Below are positions 35,984-45,928 of a DNA stretch of 64,000 nt, one piece after another (the first letter of the stretch is position 1; the number at the start of each line of letters is the position of its first letter). This DNA comes from Pseudomonas azadiae (GTDB taxonomy: Bacteria > Pseudomonadota > Gammaproteobacteria > Pseudomonadales > Pseudomonadaceae), in the NCBI RefSeq assembly GCF_019145355.1, contig NZ_JAHSTY010000002.1, positions 1,240,001-1,304,000 on the forward strand, in the 5' to 3' direction. The notes below the pieces were generated by a model. It worked only from the letters and a program-made list of their open reading frames with translations. It did no database searches and had not been told where the DNA came from. Both the position numbers and the translations under genes were made by a program.

Positions 35984-36889
35984 ATGACTTCCCAGCCCCA
36001 CATCGCCCTCATCGGCGAATGCATGATCGAACTGCAACACCGCGCCGACGGCAGCCTGCACCAGAGCTTCGGCGGCGACACCTTGAACGCGGCGGTGTAC
36101 CTGCGCCGCGAGCTGGGCGATAACGGCAGCGTCGACTATGTCACCGCCCTGGGCGACGACAGTTTCAGCGATGCCATGTGCAAACACTGGGCGCAAGAAG
36201 GCCTGGGCCTGTCCAGGGTCCAGCGCTTGCCTGGCCGTTTGCCCGGTTTGTACTGCATCCAGACCGATGCCCATGGCGAGCGAAAATTCCTTTACTGGCG
36301 CAACGAGGCCGCCGTGCGTGACTGTTTCACCACGCCCGCAGCCGAGCCGATCCTGGCGGCCTTGCCGAAGTATGACGTGGTGTATTTCAGCGGGATCTCC
36401 CTGGCCGTGCTGGGTGAGGTCGGTCGCGAGCGTTTGCTGCAGGCGCTGATCGAGACCCGGAGGCGTGGTGGCAAGGTGGTGTTCGACAACAATTACCGGC
36501 CACGGCTGTGGGCCGATGTCGAGGCGGCGCGCGTGGCTTATCGCTCGGTGTTGGCCGAGGTGGATATCGCCTTGCTCACCGAGGATGACGAACGCGCGTT
36601 GTTTGGCCATGCCGACAGTGAGCAGGTGTTTGCGGCGTATCCAAATATTGAAGAGGTCGTGCTCAAGCGGGGGGCGGAGGCGTGCCTGATCCGTTGCAAG
36701 GGCGAGCGCTTTGCAGTGCCGGCACTGAAGGTGGAGACGGTGGTGGATACGACGGCGGCGGGGGATTCGTTCAGTGCGGCGTATTTGGCCGGTCGGCTTA
36801 GAGGCGGTTCACCGCAAGAGGCCGCTTTGGCAGGGCATCGGTTGGCCAGTCGGGTCATTCAAGTGCCGGGGGCCTTGATTCCCAGGTGA
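35984..36889 (+). CDS. kdgK: 2-dehydro-3-deoxygluconokinase (KDG kinase, PfkB family)
   Basis: This 301-residue PfkB kinase phosphorylates KDG to KDPG, the Entner-Doudoroff intermediate. The sequence closely follows the Escherichia coli KdgK pattern: GECMIEL, SFGGDTLNAAVYLRR, YVTALGDDSFS, RLPGLYCIQTDAHGERKF, VFDNNYRPRLWA, and the PfkB signature DTTAAGDSFSAAYLAGRL with the catalytic Asp. Its position after the PLP dehydratase ties the locus to KDG formation. Confidence 0.93.
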   Translation: MTSQPHIALIGECMIELQHRADGSLHQSFGGDTLNAAVYLRRELGDNGSVDYVTALGDDSFSDAMCKHWAQEGLGLSRVQRLPGRLPGLYCIQTDAHGERKFLYWRNEAAVRDCFTTPAAEPILAALPKYDVVYFSGISLAVLGEVGRERLLQALIETRRRGGKVVFDNNYRPRLWADVEAARVAYRSVLAEVDIALLTEDDERALFGHADSEQVFAAYPNIEEVVLKRGAEACLIRCKGERFAVPALKVETVVDTTAAGDSFSAAYLAGRLRGGSPQEAALAGHRLASRVIQVPGALIPR

Positions 36890-36906
36890 ATCGCCGCCTG
36901 CGGCGG

Positions 36907-36989
36907 TTCGCAGGCAAGCCAGCTCCCACAGTTGACCGCGTTTCTCCAATTGGAATGCGGTCACCTGTGGGAGCTGGCTTGCCTGCGAT
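36907..36989. repeat. REP pair (tail-to-tail order)
   Basis: Inverted arms at 36907-36930 and 36966-36989 of the GGAGCTGGCTTGCCTGCGA family lie in the order opposite to a standard REPIN, between kdgK and a convergent parvulin gene. They can still form a hairpin and may act as a transcript end. Confidence 0.75.
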
Positions 36990-37009
36990 AGCGGCCTGGA
37001 GCCAACCCC

Positions 37010-37285
37010 TCAATCGCGGTAAAACACCTGCACCAGGTGATACCCGAACTTGCTCTTGATCGGGCCATGCACCACCTTCACCGGCTTCTTGAAGATCACC
37101 GCATCAATCGCCCCCACCATCTGCCCAGGCCGCACTTCACCCAAGTCACCGCCACGCTTGCCCGAGGGGCAGGTGGAGTACTTCTTGGCCAGTACATCAA
37201 ACGCTTCGCCCTTGGCGATGCGCTGCTTGAGTTGTTCGGCTTCTTCGCTGGTTTTCACCAGGATATGACGGGCTTGGGCTTTCAT
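37010..37285 (-). CDS. ppiC: Parvulin-type peptidyl-prolyl isomerase (PpiC)
   Basis: This 91-residue single-domain cytoplasmic parvulin shows the family motifs ARHILVKTSEEAEQLKQRI, STCPSGKRGGDLG, PGQMV and SKFGYHLVQV. It catalyses cis-trans isomerisation at proline bonds. A paralogue of the same size is encoded at 51579-51860, about half identical by eye. It stands alone. Confidence 0.93.
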   Translation of the reverse strand: MKAQARHILVKTSEEAEQLKQRIAKGEAFDVLAKKYSTCPSGKRGGDLGEVRPGQMVGAIDAVIFKKPVKVVHGPIKSKFGYHLVQVFYRD

Positions 37286-37328
37286 GGGGATCTACCGGGT
37301 GGGCGACGGCGCGCGATTATGCCTGAAC

Positions 37329-39824
37329 TCATTGCGCCACGCTGATCATGCCGCGGATTTTCGTGGCCAGCAGGTCGATGGAAAACGGCTTGGCGATCAT
37401 GTCCATGCCTGCTTCGAGGAAACCCTGACGCTCGGCGGCTTTTTCGGCGTAACCGGTCATGAACAGCACCTTGAGCCCCGGCCTGTGCTGGCGCGCAATT
37501 TCCGCCAACTGCCGGCCGTTCATGCCCGGCAGGCCGACGTCGGTGACCAGCAGGTCCACGCGCAGGTCCGACTCCAGCAGCGGCAGCGCGGCCCGTGCGT
37601 CGGCCGCCTGGTGCGCGGTGTAGCCCAGTTCATCGAGCACATTGACCACCAGCATGCGCACCGCCGGATCGTCCTCGACCACCACCACGGCCTCGCCGGC
37701 CAGGGCCAGCGGCGCCTCGCTCAAGTGGGCGGGCAGGTTGCTTTCCAGCGACGTACCGAACAGGCGTGGCAGGTACAGGCGCACACGCGTACCCTGGCCC
37801 GGCTCGCTCTGGATGGTCACGTGGCCGCCGGACTGCTGGGCAAACCCGTAGATCATCGACAGCCCCAGGCCGGTGCCCTGGCCGATGGGTTTGGTGGTGA
37901 AGAACGGGTCGAACGCCTTGGCCAGGATCTTCGGCGCCATGCCGGTGCCGTTGTCGCACACGCCAAGCATCACGTAGTCGCCGGCCTTGACCGGTTCAAG
38001 GGTGGTGATGTCGCTACCGTCCAGGTAGCTGTTGGCGGTCTCGATCAGGATTTCACCGCCGTCGGGCATGGCGTCGCGGGCGTTGATCACCAGGTTGAGC
38101 AAGGCGTTTTCCAGCTGGCTGGCGTCGGTGTTGACCGGCCAGATATCGCGCCCCAGTCGCACCTTGAGGTCGATGTGCGCGCCCTTGGTACGGCGGAACA
38201 ACTCTTCCAGGGACGCCACCAACTGGTTCGGGTCCAGCGGGCGAAGGTCCAGCGATTGACGCCGCGAGAAGGCCAGCAACCGATGGGTAAGGGCGGCGGC
38301 ACGGCGGGCCGAAGACACGGCGGCATCGGTAAAGCGGCCGATCTCGTCACTGCGCCCGGCGGCGATATAGCGCTGCATCAGGTCGAGGCTGCCGATGATG
38401 CCGGTGAGCATATTGTTGAAGTCATGGGCGATGCCGCCGGTGAGCTGACCCACGGCCTCCATCTTCTGCGCATGGCGCAGGGCGTCTTCGGCGCGCTCGC
38501 GCTCGTACATCTCGTTTTGCAGGCGCTGGTTGGCCTCGGCCAGCGCCTGGGTGCGCTGGGCCACGCGCTCTTCGAGATTTTCGTTGAGGTGGCGCAGGGC
38601 TTCTTCGGTGAGTTTGCGTTCGGTTTCATCGATCACAAAGATGTAGAACCCATTTACCGAGCCGTCATTGCTGAAGCGCGGCAGGTACTTCATCAAGGCA
38701 TGGCGCGGCCGGCCGTCGCGGTGCGGTGTGACGGTCATGAAACTGCAGGCCTTGCCCTTGAGCGCGGCGGCGATCTTGTCGGCACGGCCGGCATATACCT
38801 CGTCGCCGAGCACGTCGCGGATGGTCCTGCCGTACAGCTCCTGGGGGGTCATGCCGTACCATTCCAGGTACGCGCTGTTGTTCAGGCGAAAGCGTTCTTC
38901 ATGGTCGACGTAGCCGATCAGCACCGGCATGGCGTTGATGATCAGTTGCAATTCGGTCTGGCTTTGGCGCAGGGCCTGCTCGGTGTTCTTGCGCTCGGTA
39001 AGGTCCAGCGCGGCACCGAGGAACCGCGCGGGGCGGCCCTGATGATCCTTATAGCAGCGGCCCCGGGCAAATACCCAGCGCACCTGGCCGTCGGCCTGCA
39101 ATAGCCGGTATTCCTCGGCGTATTCGGTACCGAAGGTAATGCAATGCTTGATGCTGCGCGCCACCATGCCGCGGTCTTCGGGGTGTACGCCTTGCAGGTA
39201 GTCGCTGATCGGCAGCCGGTCCGCGTCGCTGGGGGCCACGCCATGCAGGTAGGCGAAGTGCGCGTCGGCGATGAAGCGGTCTTCGCCGATATCCCAATCC
39301 CAGGTGCCCACCGCGTCGGTGGCCGCCAGGGCGAGCTGCAGGCGTTGTTCGGTGTTGTGCTGGGCCTTGCGGCGCTCGTTGGTTTCGATGGCGGTGACCA
39401 GGATACCGGCGACGTTGGCGCTTTCGTCGCGGATCGGGCTGTAGGTCAGGTCCAGCCAGATTTCGGTGTCGCGGTTATGGCGTTGCAGCACGAAACGCTG
39501 CTCGCTGAAGGTGCGCACCTGGCCGCTGAGCACGGCCTCATAGATGGGCCGGGTAAAGCTTTCCAGCTCCGGCCAGGTCTGGTGTGTCGGCTGGCCCATC
39601 GCATCCGGGTGTTTGTTGCCGGCCAGCAGGGCGAAGCCGTCGTTATAGACTTGCGTGAGCTGCTTGCCCCACAGCAGCAGCATCGGCATCGGCGAATGCA
39701 CGACGATGTCCACTGCGGTGCGCAGGCTTTGCGGCCATTCATTGGCCTCACCGAGGGGGCTTTGCGCCCAGTCCAACCGCGCAATCAATGCGGCGGTTTC
39801 GCTGCCGGTGGATGTTCCATTCAT
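37329..39824 (-). CDS. Soluble multi-PAS hybrid histidine kinase
   Basis: This 831-residue sensor has no membrane segments. Three PAS domains occupy about residues 20-450: a first PAS_4-like one shared with the kinase at 11068-12780, a PAS/PAC near FIADAHFAYLHGV, and one near GYVDHEERFRLNNSAYLEWYG. A coiled coil, HisKA (GGIAHDFNNML), HATPase (N box ENALLNLVINARDAM, G box GTGLGLSMIYGFAQQ) and a receiver (LLVTDVGLPGMNG) follow. Kinases of this plan sense light, redox or small ligands, and the input here is unknown. No partner regulator is adjacent. Confidence 0.92.
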   Translation of the reverse strand: MNGTSTGSETAALIARLDWAQSPLGEANEWPQSLRTAVDIVVHSPMPMLLLWGKQLTQVYNDGFALLAGNKHPDAMGQPTHQTWPELESFTRPIYEAVLSGQVRTFSEQRFVLQRHNRDTEIWLDLTYSPIRDESANVAGILVTAIETNERRKAQHNTEQRLQLALAATDAVGTWDWDIGEDRFIADAHFAYLHGVAPSDADRLPISDYLQGVHPEDRGMVARSIKHCITFGTEYAEEYRLLQADGQVRWVFARGRCYKDHQGRPARFLGAALDLTERKNTEQALRQSQTELQLIINAMPVLIGYVDHEERFRLNNSAYLEWYGMTPQELYGRTIRDVLGDEVYAGRADKIAAALKGKACSFMTVTPHRDGRPRHALMKYLPRFSNDGSVNGFYIFVIDETERKLTEEALRHLNENLEERVAQRTQALAEANQRLQNEMYERERAEDALRHAQKMEAVGQLTGGIAHDFNNMLTGIIGSLDLMQRYIAAGRSDEIGRFTDAAVSSARRAAALTHRLLAFSRRQSLDLRPLDPNQLVASLEELFRRTKGAHIDLKVRLGRDIWPVNTDASQLENALLNLVINARDAMPDGGEILIETANSYLDGSDITTLEPVKAGDYVMLGVCDNGTGMAPKILAKAFDPFFTTKPIGQGTGLGLSMIYGFAQQSGGHVTIQSEPGQGTRVRLYLPRLFGTSLESNLPAHLSEAPLALAGEAVVVVEDDPAVRMLVVNVLDELGYTAHQAADARAALPLLESDLRVDLLVTDVGLPGMNGRQLAEIARQHRPGLKVLFMTGYAEKAAERQGFLEAGMDMIAKPFSIDLLATKIRGMISVAQ

Positions 39825-39962
39825 GAAAAAGCCCTGAGCGTAACGCTTTGAAAAATGACAACACCCATTATCCCGCGAGTCGGGACTGAGTGACTACCCC
39901 GGAAAAATAGCACGCATTGGCGGTTTGTCTTTACATCCGTACGTCGGCGCTGAAACCTTTCA

Positions 39963-41918
<1,956 letters not shown>

Positions 41919-41941
41919 AAAGCTGCCTCTTATTCTTGAAC

Positions 41942-42030
41942 TGTGGGAGCTGGCTTGCCTGCGATAGCGGTGTATCAGTCACAGGTGAGCCAACTGACCC
42001 TCCGCTATCGCAGGCAAGCCAGCTCCCACA
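41942..42030. repeat. REPIN
   Basis: Inverted arms at about 41942-41970 and 42002-42030 (GGCTTGCCTGCGATAGCGG type) pair almost perfectly, including the extended GATAGCGG tip. It lies between the bdhA and acetoacetyl-CoA synthetase genes. Confidence 0.85.
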
Positions 42031-42050
42031 TTTGATCTTCTGTGTCTGGA

Positions 42051-42824
42051 TTATTGAGCCAGCCAGCCACCATCGATATTCCACGCCGCACCGCGTACCT
42101 GGCTGCCGGCTTCGCTGCACAAAAACAGCACCAACTCGCCCAACTGCGGCGGCGTCACAAACTCCAGCGACGGCTGTTTCTCGGCCAGCAATTCCTGCTG
42201 CGCCTGCTGCGGGTCGATGCCATGGGCGGCGCGATCATCGATCTGCTTCTGCACCAGCGGCGTCAGCACCCAGCCTGGGCAGATGGCATTGCACGTGACA
42301 TTGCTGGTCGCCGTTTCCAGGCCCACCACCTTGGTCAAGCCGATCACGCCGTGCTTGGCGGCCACATACGCCGCCTTACCCACCGAACCGACCTGGCCGT
42401 GCACCGACGCGATGTTGACGATCCGCCCCCAACCCTTGGCTTTCATTCCCGGCAAGCTCAAGCGCGTGCTGTGAAACACCGATGACAGATTGATCGCAAT
42501 GATGGAATCCCAGCGCTCGGCCGGGAAGTCTTCCACGGCGGCCACATGCTGGATCCCGGCGTTGTTCACCAGGATATCCACGCCACCGAATTCACGCTCG
42601 GCGTAGGCGATCATGTCGGCGATCTGCGCCGGGTCGCTGACATCCGCCGGGTGATGCCCGACCTTACCGCCAAATGCCTGCACCTGGGCGACCACCGCGC
42701 TGGCGTCGCCGAAACCGTTGAGAATCAGATTGGCGCCGGCCTTGGCCAGGCTCAATGCGATGCCCAGGCCGATGCCGCTGGTGGAGCCGGTGACCAGGGC
42801 GGTCTTGCCATTCAATGTCGTCAT
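42051..42824 (-). CDS. bdhA: D-3-hydroxybutyrate dehydrogenase (SDR family)
   Basis: This 257-residue short-chain dehydrogenase oxidises 3-hydroxybutyrate to acetoacetate with NAD. It has the TGSTSGIGLGIA cofactor motif, NNAGIQH, and the catalytic Ser/Tyr/Lys set (NIASVHGQVGSVGKAAYVAAKHG). The ending VRGAAWNIDGGWLAQ is typical of 3-hydroxybutyrate dehydrogenases. ATG 42824 is supported by GAGGTG. The gap from the permease gene is 7 bases, so it is in the sigma-54-controlled operon. Confidence 0.95.
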   Translation of the reverse strand: MTTLNGKTALVTGSTSGIGLGIALSLAKAGANLILNGFGDASAVVAQVQAFGGKVGHHPADVSDPAQIADMIAYAEREFGGVDILVNNAGIQHVAAVEDFPAERWDSIIAINLSSVFHSTRLSLPGMKAKGWGRIVNIASVHGQVGSVGKAAYVAAKHGVIGLTKVVGLETATSNVTCNAICPGWVLTPLVQKQIDDRAAHGIDPQQAQQELLAEKQPSLEFVTPPQLGELVLFLCSEAGSQVRGAAWNIDGGWLAQ

Positions 42825-42831
42825 GAACACC

Positions 42832-44223
42832 TCACACAATGCCAGTGGCGTAGAAAGTACCGATCACCACGAACACCGCGAGGGTCTTGATGATCGTGAT
42901 GCCGAAAATGTCCTTGTAGGCTTCGCGGTGGGTCAGGCCGGTCACCGCCAGCAGGGTGATCACCGCGCCGTTGTGGGGCAGGGTGTCCATGCCACCGCTG
43001 GCCATGGCCGCGACCCGGTGCAGCACTTCAAGGGGAATATTGGCCGCATGGGCCGCCGAAATAAAGCTCTCGGACATGGCCGCCAGGGCGATGCTCATGC
43101 CGCCCGACGCGGAGCCGGTGATACCGGCGAGCAAGGTCACGGTGATCGCTTCATTGACCAGCGGGTTGGGGATGCCCTTGAGCCAGTCCGCCAGCACCAG
43201 AAAGCCCGGCAGCGAGGCGATGACCGCGCCAAAGCCGTATTCCGACGCGGTGTTCATCGCCGCCAGCAGCGCGCCGCTGACCGCACTTTTGCTGCCCTCG
43301 GCGAGCTTGCTCTTGATCGCCGACCAGCCAAACGCCAGCACCAGGAGGATGCCCACCAGCAACGCCGCCTGCACCGCCCAGATCGCGGTGAGCTTGGCGA
43401 TTTCGGTGGTCACCGGCGTGGCCATGCCCGGCAAGCTGAGGCTGTGGGTCTTGCCGTACCACTGCGGGATCCAATGGGTGAACAACAGGTTCATCACCCC
43501 GACCAGGATCAGCGGCGACACTGCGATCCAGGGGTTGGGCAGCGTAAGGTTCTCGGCGGTTTCCGGCTCGTTGCGCAACTCGGTGCCATAGCCTTCACCG
43601 GCGCGTTGCGCCTTATTGCGCTGGCGCGCCAGGTACAGCATGCCGGCGCAGAACACGAAGACCGTGCCGATCAAACCCAGCCATGGCGCGGCCCAGGCGG
43701 TGGTGTTGAAGAACGTGCTGGGGATGATGTTCTGGATCTGCGGCGTGCCGGGCAGGGCGTCCATGGTGAACGAGAATGCACCCAGAGCGATGGTCGCCGG
43801 GATCAGGCGCTTGGGGATATTGCTCTGGCGGAACATCTCCGCTGCGAACGGGTACACCGCAAACACCACCACGAACAGCGACACGCCGCCGTAGGTGAGC
43901 AGGGCGCAGACCAGCACGATCACCAGCATCGCCTGGCGAGTGCCTAGCAAACGGATCGCGGCGGCGACGATGGAGCGCGAAAAGCCCGACAGCTCGATCA
44001 GCTTGCCGAACACCGCACCCAGCAGGAATACCGGGAAATACAGCTTGATAAAACCGACCATTTTCTCCATGAACACGCCGGTAAAGGCGGGCGCGACGGC
44101 GGACGGGTCGGTGAGCAGCACAGCGCCGAGCGCGGCGATGGGGGCAAACAGGATGACGCTGTAGCCACGGTAGGCGGCCAGCATCAGCAGCGCGAGGGCC
44201 GCCAGGGCAATGATCACACTCAT
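42832..44223 (-). CDS. GntP-family permease, probable 3-hydroxybutyrate transporter
   Basis: This 463-residue GntP-family carrier has about twelve membrane segments. Conserved-looking stretches include LLTYGGVSLFVVVFAVYPFAAEMFR, LPGTPQIQNIIPSTFF and SGGMDTLPHNGAVITLLAVTGLTH. The family carries gluconate and other hydroxy acids. Its place directly before bdhA, matching the P. aeruginosa PA2004-PA2003 arrangement, suggests 3-hydroxybutyrate. A sigma-54 promoter lies about 45 bases upstream of the start. Confidence 0.93.
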   Translation of the reverse strand: MSVIIALAALALLMLAAYRGYSVILFAPIAALGAVLLTDPSAVAPAFTGVFMEKMVGFIKLYFPVFLLGAVFGKLIELSGFSRSIVAAAIRLLGTRQAMLVIVLVCALLTYGGVSLFVVVFAVYPFAAEMFRQSNIPKRLIPATIALGAFSFTMDALPGTPQIQNIIPSTFFNTTAWAAPWLGLIGTVFVFCAGMLYLARQRNKAQRAGEGYGTELRNEPETAENLTLPNPWIAVSPLILVGVMNLLFTHWIPQWYGKTHSLSLPGMATPVTTEIAKLTAIWAVQAALLVGILLVLAFGWSAIKSKLAEGSKSAVSGALLAAMNTASEYGFGAVIASLPGFLVLADWLKGIPNPLVNEAITVTLLAGITGSASGGMSIALAAMSESFISAAHAANIPLEVLHRVAAMASGGMDTLPHNGAVITLLAVTGLTHREAYKDIFGITIIKTLAVFVVIGTFYATGIV

Positions 44224-44275
44224 GGGTGTGTCTCCAGGTTGTTATTTTTGTGGGGTGTGGCTGTGGGGAGGGCTA

Positions 44276-44293
44276 TAGCGAGATGTGTGCCAA
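44276..44293 (-). promoter_or_regulatory. Sigma-54 (-24/-12) promoter of the 3-hydroxybutyrate operon
   Basis: On the minus strand TTGGCACACATCTCGCT contains GG (44291-44290) and GC (44279-44278) separated by exactly 10 bases, with the consensus TGGCAC at -24. Transcription would start near 44266, leaving a leader of about 43 bases before the permease ATG. The promoter lies next to a gene for a sigma-54 activator. Confidence 0.8.
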
Positions 44294-44298
44294 ATCTC

Positions 44299-44311
44299 TA
44301 AGATATTGATA
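44299..44311 (-). promoter_or_regulatory. IHF-binding site
   Basis: On the minus strand TATCAATATCTTA fits the IHF consensus WATCAA-N4-TTR at every position. It lies between the -24 element and the activator sites, where IHF usually bends DNA to bring the activator to the polymerase. The surrounding DNA is AT-rich. Confidence 0.6.
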
Positions 44312-44354
44312 ATTAATAATATTTTCTTGGGTGATGTAGAGCTTTCTAAAGGTC

Positions 44355-44370
44355 GTCTCTATTTTGAGAC
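44355..44370. promoter_or_regulatory. Activator site UAS1 (HbcR-type regulator)
   Basis: The inverted repeat GTCTC-TATTTT-GAGAC lies about 96 bases upstream of the predicted transcription start. A second copy with the same arms and spacing lies exactly 60 bases farther upstream, which argues for a real dimer-binding site. Confidence 0.65.
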
Positions 44371-44414
44371 CAGTGGGGATCCACTGTGGGAGCTGTCTTT
44401 GTTTGGAGATTATT

Positions 44415-44430
44415 GTCTCTTTATTGAGAC
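44415..44430. promoter_or_regulatory. Activator site UAS2, overlapping the 3' end of the regulator gene
   Basis: GTCTC-TTTATT-GAGAC, centred 60 bases (about six helical turns) from UAS1, spans the last codons and stop codon of the regulator gene. The two sites would sit on the same face of the DNA. Confidence 0.65.
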
Positions 44431-45827
44431 TCGTTAATGCCCAGCGCCACCATCTTCTTATACAACGTCGACCGCCCAAGCCCCAGCCGCCTGGCCGCTT
44501 CCACTACATTCCCGCCGCACGCGCTCAATGCCGCCCCAATCACCTGCCGATCGAACCGCTCCCGTGCCGCGTTGAACGACTCACCCTCGATGGCGGGCAC
44601 CGTGTTGCGCTCCACCGGCGTAAATGTGCCTATCGCCGCACGGATTTCCCGGGCATCCAGCACCAGGTCATCGCTCAACAGCGCCGCACGCTCCAGCACA
44701 TTGCGCAGTTCACGGATATTGCCCGGCCACGCATGCTGTGCCAGCAAGGCCAAGGCGTCTTGATCCAACTCGTGCTGGCTGCGCAGTTCCTCGAGGATTG
44801 CCTCGCTCAACGCCGGAATATCGTCCAGGCGCTCACGCAAAGCAGGCACCTGGATCGGCAGCACGTTCAACCGGTAATACAAGTCCGCGCGGAATTCGCC
44901 GCGCTTGATCGCCGCTTCCAGGTCCATGGACGTGGCGGCAATCACCCGCACATCGCTGTGCAGCATTTCGTTGGAGCCCACGGGTTCGAATTCCTTTTCC
45001 TGCAACACCCGCAGCAATTTGCTTTGCAACGGCAGGGGCATGTCGCCGATTTCATCCAGAAACAGCGTGCCGCCCTGGGCAATCTGGAATTTGCCCGGGC
45101 GGCCCTTGCGGTCGGCGCCGGTAAATGCGCCCGGCGCGGTGCCGAAAAACTCGGCCTCCAGCAGGTCGGCGGGGATGGCGGCGCTGTTGATACTGACAAA
45201 CGCCTTATGTGCACGCGTCGATGCGCCGTGGATCGCCTGGGCCAGCAGCTCCTTGCCGGTACCGGTTTCGCCCAGCAGCAAAACAGGCGATTCGGCACTC
45301 GCACTGCGCCGCGCCCGGCGCTTGACTTCCAGGCTGGCCGCGCTGGTGCCGATAAAGTGCGCGAAGTTGTATTTGCTCTGCCGTGAGCGCAGCAGCGAGC
45401 GCGTGGACGCCAATTCTTGCTGCAGGCTCAGGTAGCGTTCGATCAAGGGCGACAGGTTGCGTAGTTCATCGAACAGCGCAAAGCCAATCGCCCCAATCAC
45501 CGCGCCGGCATCGTTGTGAATCGGCAGGCGCATTACCACCAACGGACCCTTTGGCGTGTCCTGGATGTCGAGCAATATCGGCTGGTCGTTGCGCACCACC
45601 TGGCGCAACAGGCTGTTGGAAATCACCTGCTCGCAAGGCTGGCCGATGGCCTGGTCGGCGCTCTTGAGCCCGAAGCGCTTGGCGTAGCGCTCGTTCATCC
45701 ACACGATATTCGCGTCGCGGTCGACAATCACCGTGCCTTCGCTGGACTGCTCGATGATCTCGAACAGCGACTGGATGGCCAGGCCACGAACCTGTTGGTA
45801 GTCCTTGAGGCTATCGGTCATGTTCAT
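44421..45827 (-). CDS. hbcR: Sigma-54-dependent activator of 3-hydroxybutyrate use (HbcR-like)
   Basis: This enhancer-binding protein has about 468 residues. An N-terminal PAS domain (about residues 15-120, IVWMNERYAKRFG) is followed by an AAA+ domain with Walker A GETGTGKE, the sigma-54-contact loop GAFTGA and Walker B LFLDEIGDM. A Fis-type helix-turn-helix ends the protein (VVEAARRLGLGRSTLYKKMVALGI). P. aeruginosa HbcR (PA2005), next to the same permease and bdhA genes, activates them with RpoN. The start is ambiguous between ATG 45827, ATG 45821 and GTG 45836. Its target promoter and binding sites are visible immediately downstream. Confidence 0.92.
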   Translation of the reverse strand: MNMTDSLKDYQQVRGLAIQSLFEIIEQSSEGTVIVDRDANIVWMNERYAKRFGLKSADQAIGQPCEQVISNSLLRQVVRNDQPILLDIQDTPKGPLVVMRLPIHNDAGAVIGAIGFALFDELRNLSPLIERYLSLQQELASTRSLLRSRQSKYNFAHFIGTSAASLEVKRRARRSASAESPVLLLGETGTGKELLAQAIHGASTRAHKAFVSINSAAIPADLLEAEFFGTAPGAFTGADRKGRPGKFQIAQGGTLFLDEIGDMPLPLQSKLLRVLQEKEFEPVGSNEMLHSDVRVIAATSMDLEAAIKRGEFRADLYYRLNVLPIQVPALRERLDDIPALSEAILEELRSQHELDQDALALLAQHAWPGNIRELRNVLERAALLSDDLVLDAREIRAAIGTFTPVERNTVPAIEGESFNAARERFDRQVIGAALSACGGNVVEAARRLGLGRSTLYKKMVALGINESQ

Positions 45828-45862
45828 GCCACCCACACAAAACAGGAATAGGATTACGGTCC

Positions 45863-45928
45863 TGTGGGAGCTGGCTTGCCTGCGATGGCGATCTCAAGAA
45901 CGCTATCGTAGGCAAGCCAGCGCCTACA
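45863..45928. repeat. Short REPIN reaching into the yejF stop codon
   Basis: The left arm at 45863-45886 and the right arm at about 45905-45928 are imperfect complements with a very short loop. The right arm contains the TAG stop of the yejF gene (45924-45926). Confidence 0.7.
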
